A stretch of 6,380 nucleotides of DNA from a bacterium (GTDB lineage: Bacteria > Patescibacteriota > Minisyncoccia > Minisyncoccales > MHMH01), in assembly GCA_030648815.1 (NCBI GenBank), contig JAUSHA010000020.1, forward strand, positions 1 through 6,380, given 5' to 3'. A program made the translations under genes and the position numbers. The notes under the pieces are model-generated. The model was given only the letters and a program-made list of their open reading frames with translations, was not told the origin of the DNA and made no database searches. Positions within the stretch are counted from its first letter, which is position 1. Each line of letters starts with the position of its first letter. Shown here one piece after another: positions 4,964-6,380 of this stretch.

Positions 4964-5269
4964 TTATCTTCTCCCCCTCTTCTTCTTTCCACCTTGGGTA
5001 AGCACCGGTCTTATAATCCACCATAGACCGAATACTATTACAGCAAGTACCAGGAGAGAATATAATAGGCCCCATAGTCGCCCCGTGGCCAATAAAATGG
5101 ATACAAAGACGACTCCTATGTATATCCACCAAGTTACTGGGCCCAATCTGCACTGGCAATATAAGAATCGATGCAGTGCCCTGAGGAGCAGTACTGCTCC
5201 CATCAGGACCTCCCATAAAATTATCCCCACCCATCTACCGATGGACAAGATCACTCCCCTTATCGTCAT
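4964..5269 (-). CDS. 101-aa multi-pass membrane protein, basic C-tail
   Basis: The start is ATG at 5269 with AAGGAG seven nt upstream; the stop is TAA 4964-4966. Hydrophobic segments lie at about residues 13-29 (WVGIILWEVLMGAVLLL), 45-61 (VTWWIYIGVVFVSILLA) and 66-86 (WGLLYSLLVLAVIVFGLWWII). A basic tail, GGKKKRGRR, follows at 93-101. Positive residues between segments 1 and 2 (R30, R34, R41) and at the C-terminus bear on the topology, which I cannot settle. C38-Q-C40 is the only cysteine pair. The 58-aa gene ends 14 nt upstream, so the two very likely form one operon. The family is not recognised; the shape resembles small orphan membrane proteins that could act as holin-like, toxin-like or accessory subunits, but no motif chooses among these. 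An overlapping frame at 4926-5234 is a shadow without an SD. Confidence 0.82.
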   Translation of the reverse strand: MTIRGVILSIGRWVGIILWEVLMGAVLLLRALHRFLYCQCRLGPVTWWIYIGVVFVSILLATGRLWGLLYSLLVLAVIVFGLWWIIRPVLTQGGKKKRGRR

Positions 5270-5283
5270 ATTCGCTCCTTTTT

Positions 5284-5460
5284 TTAAATAACTAATTTCG
5301 CTATCATCGCATCAACTTTTGCGACGAACTTACGCCATGTCTTCAGGGAATATACCCTGGTGACTGGATCCCCGAACTGCACCGATATAAAACCGTTGCC
5401 GACTCGCCTTATAGACACCCGCTCATTATTGATATGCCCGTGAACTGCTGATTTTCTCAA
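5284..5460 (-). CDS. 58-aa basic orphan protein, TTG start
   Basis: AAGGAGGAGAAGA precedes TTG at 5460, and the frame runs 58 codons to TAA 5284-5286. It reads MRKSAVHGHINNERVSIRRV, then GNGFISVQFGDPVTRVYSLK and TWRKFVAKVDAMIAKLVI. The alternating beta pattern (RVSIRRVGNGFISVQFG) followed by an amphipathic helix (LKTWRKFVAKVDAMIAKLV) reads like a small beta-beta-alpha fold, not random coding. The protein is basic and has no cysteines or membrane segment. It is the first gene of a probable two-gene operon with the 101-aa membrane protein 14 nt downstream. The TTG start and size make it easy to miss. No clear promoter is visible; the region upstream has an inverted repeat at 5493-5526 and a hairpin at 5531-5563. 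The function is unknown. Confidence 0.72.
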   Translation of the reverse strand: MRKSAVHGHINNERVSIRRVGNGFISVQFGDPVTRVYSLKTWRKFVAKVDAMIAKLVI

Positions 5461-5492
5461 TCTTCTCCTCCTTAATGAACTATTTTTTCACG

Positions 5493-5526
5493 CTTCGGGT
5501 TATAATTTTTATATTCTAACCTGAAG
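5493..5526. repeat. Inverted repeat upstream of the 58-aa gene
   Basis: CTTCGGGTT (5493-5501) and AACCTGAAG (5518-5526) are 9-bp arms with one G-T pairing around a 16-bp AT-rich centre that contains TATAAT-like sequence on both strands. It could be an operator over a weak promoter (minus-strand TATAAC at 5499-5504) or simply a hairpin. The evidence is only the symmetry. Confidence 0.4.
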
Positions 5527-5530
5527 TATG

Positions 5531-5567
5531 AAGGGAATCCGATAATCCGGTTTGGATTCCCTTTTTT
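5531..5567 (+). terminator. Perfect hairpin with T6 on the plus strand
   Basis: AAGGGAATCC (5531-5540) and GGATTCCCTT (5554-5563) form a perfect 10-bp stem with a 13-nt loop, running into TTTTTT (5562-5567). On the minus strand the tail is CATACTTCAGG, which is not U-rich. All nearby genes are on the minus strand, so this may insulate them from antisense transcription. Confidence 0.65.
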
Positions 5568-5585
5568 GTCCGTGAATTTTTGTAG

Positions 5586-5603
5586 CTACATGTTGCACCT
5601 CCT
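5586..5603 (-). other. SD followed by a start-stop mini-ORF (ATG TAG)
   Basis: AGGAGG (5598-5603), six bases, then ATG TAG (5586-5591), 12 nt after the stop of the 95-aa gene. Initiation signals are ideal but the coding length is one Met. The ATG-TAG lies within a palindrome, TGTAGCTACA (5581-5590, overlapping). It could be a ribosome-trapping mini-ORF or the scar of a lost gene. Confidence 0.5.
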
Positions 5604-5615
5604 ACGATATCAAAC

Positions 5616-5903
5616 TTACCGGTACAAAAACCAACGAGAATCGTTGGTCCGGAGAAACGCCTCTATTTTTCTAAGCGTTTCCTCTATGTCTACAGTCCCG
5701 GTCTCGAACCTGACCGGGACATACTCGGCGGAGGGATCAAAATTAACGCATACCTTACCGCCAAGCGTGGCCTGAAGTTCCCTAGCCATCGTCTCCCCCA
5801 TTTTCACACGGGGGAAAATCAATGTCTTTACTCCAGCATTAAACACGTCCACTACCACCGCCCGTCCCCCGATCATAAAATTCGGACTCATCTTCAGAAT
5901 CAT
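5616..5903 (-). CDS. 95-aa soluble orphan protein
   Basis: The start is ATG at 5903 with GAGGAG seven nt upstream; the stop is TAA 5616-5618. The first half is strand-rich (GGRAVVVDVFNAGVKTLIF, 12-30), then a helix around MGETMARELQATLGG (35-49), strands (KVCVNFD; EYVPVRFETGTV) and a final helix (DIEETLRKIEAFLRTND, 72-88). The pattern suggests a compact alpha-beta domain in the cytoplasm. There is no signal peptide and a single Cys (52). The promoter is the module copy 2 pair at 5944-5972, giving a leader of about 34 nt. No family is recognised. Although its promoter block is nearly identical to that of the 103-aa gene, the two proteins show no evident similarity. A mini-ORF follows 12 nt downstream. 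Confidence 0.83.
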   Translation of the reverse strand: MILKMSPNFMIGGRAVVVDVFNAGVKTLIFPRVKMGETMARELQATLGGKVCVNFDPSAEYVPVRFETGTVDIEETLRKIEAFLRTNDSRWFLYR

Positions 5904-5943
5904 TTTCCACTCCTCTAATTTATGGTTCCCGATTTATGTCAAA

Positions 5944-5972
5944 ATAATAGCATATAAATTTAGATATGTCAA
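5944..5972 (-). promoter_or_regulatory. Promoter of the 95-aa gene (module copy 2)
   Basis: On the minus strand TTGACA (5967-5972), 17 bp and TATTAT (5944-5949), with a TGC extension absent from copy 1. This version should be at least as strong as copy 1. Confidence 0.78.
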
Positions 5973-5982
5973 GAGCTGAAAA

Positions 5983-6276
5983 TTAAAAGCCCTGCTGTCT
6001 TAAATAAGCGGGGCTTTTTATTTTTACTGCTATTCTTTTAAAGGTAGAAGGGAACGGGATAAACCACCCCAAAAGATTACCGCATGGTTTACTGTCAAAA
6101 AAGGAATACTCCACTATAAATGGAATCCCCCATCTTTGATCTAATACCATGGCACTTTTGACTAGTGCTAAATCCCACTCTCTTGGCGCGCAGGGAACAT
6201 AATGCGGCAAGTCGAAATCAAAACCATGAATCAGGACCAATACGGGATCAACAAAAACCACTCCATCTCCGTTCAT
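5983..6276 (-). CDS. 97-aa orphan protein A' with read-through C-tail
   Basis: The start is ATG at 6276, after AAGGAGGATAC; the stop is TAA 5983-5985. It is a paralogue of the 89-aa protein A: MNGDGVVFVDP at the start, CAPREWDLALVKS in the middle, VLDQRWGIPFIVEY and GNLLGWFIPFP near the end. It lacks the ten-residue insert of A. Where A stops (PFP then TAG), A' reads on for 21 residues (STFKRIAVKIKSPAYLRQQGF), and the last dozen codons are encoded by the terminator hairpin of the module. This tail is basic and probably recent. An upstream in-frame ATG at 6369 is rejected because the promoter at 6314-6341 and the SD lie inside that extension. The family and function are unknown. Confidence 0.82.
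   Translation of the reverse strand: MNGDGVVFVDPVLVLIHGFDFDLPHYVPCAPREWDLALVKSAMVLDQRWGIPFIVEYSFFDSKPCGNLLGWFIPFPSTFKRIAVKIKSPAYLRQQGF
5986..6017. terminator. Bidirectional hairpin terminator, module copy 2
   Basis: Identical stem and loop to 4518-4549 (arms 5986-5996 and 6007-6017). Here it lies inside the last codons of A', so translating ribosomes would cover it on the minus-strand transcript. Confidence 0.7.
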
Positions 6277-6313
6277 GTATCCTCCTTTTGAAATTTTTTT
6301 ATTTTGTATTCCA

Positions 6314-6341
6314 ACGATATCATAATTTCGGAAATAGTCAA
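6314..6341 (-). promoter_or_regulatory. Promoter of gene A'
   Basis: On the minus strand TTGACT (6336-6341), 16 bp and TATCGT (6314-6319) with a TGA extension. Spacing and flanks (TTGGAATA downstream of -10, AAAAGGAGGA before the ATG) match the gene A promoter region. Confidence 0.66.
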
Positions 6342-6360
6342 GATTTCTGGAAGTCGGACT

Positions 6361-6380
6361 CCCACGCAAATTTGAGTGGG
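6361..6380. terminator. Hairpin at window edge, perhaps end of an upstream gene
   Basis: CCCAC (6361-6365) and GTGGG (6376-6380) can pair around a 10-nt AT-rich loop, and the stem may continue beyond the window. By analogy with the rest of the island it could end the gene to the right. No clear U tract is seen on the minus side. Confidence 0.35.

Larger units (their letters stand above)
5926..6025 (-). repeat. 100-bp terminator-promoter module, copy 2
   Basis: Same block as 4458-4557 with one substitution (C at 5951), which turns the bases before the -10 into TGC, an extended -10. In this copy the hairpin half is overlapped by the 3' end of the A' coding frame (stop at 5983-5985). Confidence 0.95.

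Noticed and set aside
4926..5234. 102-codon minus-strand frame overlapping the membrane protein gene
   Set aside because: No SD, it runs through the terminator hairpin, and its composition is low in structure. The 101-aa frame has an SD and clear membrane segments.
5509..5598. 29-codon GTG frame on the minus strand through the 5531-5563 hairpin
   Set aside because: The GTG overlaps the SD itself, leaving no spacing, and the frame merely reads through a hairpin.
6277..6369. N-terminal extension of A' from an upstream ATG
   Set aside because: The extension would contain the promoter and SD, and paralogue A begins at the homologous MNGDG.
1..6380. CRISPR array, tRNA gene or insertion sequence
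   Set aside because: No regularly spaced repeats, no tRNA cloverleaf or GGTTCRA motif in context, and no transposase frame was seen on either strand.

Overview
The window is probably from a Patescibacteria/Parcubacteria-type (CPR) genome or a close relative. This is an inference from three things: the style of the RNase HII N-terminus, a compact ~1060-residue DnaE, and many tiny orphan proteins. No 16S or other marker is present to prove it. Base composition looks moderately AT-rich, with A/T-rich intergenic DNA.

Layout. Positions 1-104 (minus) hold the first 34 codons of rnhB (RNase HII), cut by the window edge. Positions 105-710 hold short transcription units on the minus strand. One is a 33-residue single-pass membrane microprotein with a consensus promoter and a strong Shine-Dalgarno (SD). 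The other is a ~285-nt structured transcript from a consensus promoter to a strong terminator; it carries a 14-codon ORF and two near-perfect anti-16S SD sequences, the second apparently masked by a hairpin. Positions 711-3893 (plus) are a complete dnaE, the DNA polymerase III alpha subunit. Positions 3941-4069 (plus) are an open C-terminal-looking gene remnant without a start, followed by an interlocked bidirectional terminator.

Positions 4129-6380 form an island of small minus-strand genes. In transcription order (right to left) they are: a 97-aa orphan (A'), a 95-aa orphan, an ATG-stop mini-ORF, a 58-aa TTG-start gene directly upstream of a 101-aa multi-pass membrane protein, an 89-aa orphan (A, paralogue of A'), and a 103-aa orphan with an apparent internal duplication. 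A and A' are each followed by a 100-bp block, 99/100 identical between copies, that joins a hairpin terminator to a consensus promoter. That promoter feeds a different gene in each place (103 aa and 95 aa). The block is therefore far better conserved than the paralogues beside it, which suggests recent duplication, gene conversion or module shuffling.

Two initiation styles coexist. The housekeeping genes rnhB and dnaE have no SD and sit 6-12 nt downstream of an extended -10 (TGATATAAT / TGATATACT), so they look leaderless or nearly so. The small orphan genes mostly have GGAGG-type SDs and clear promoters. I cannot assign a function to any small orphan protein. The island looks like an array of independently expressed mini-genes rather than one recognisable pathway.
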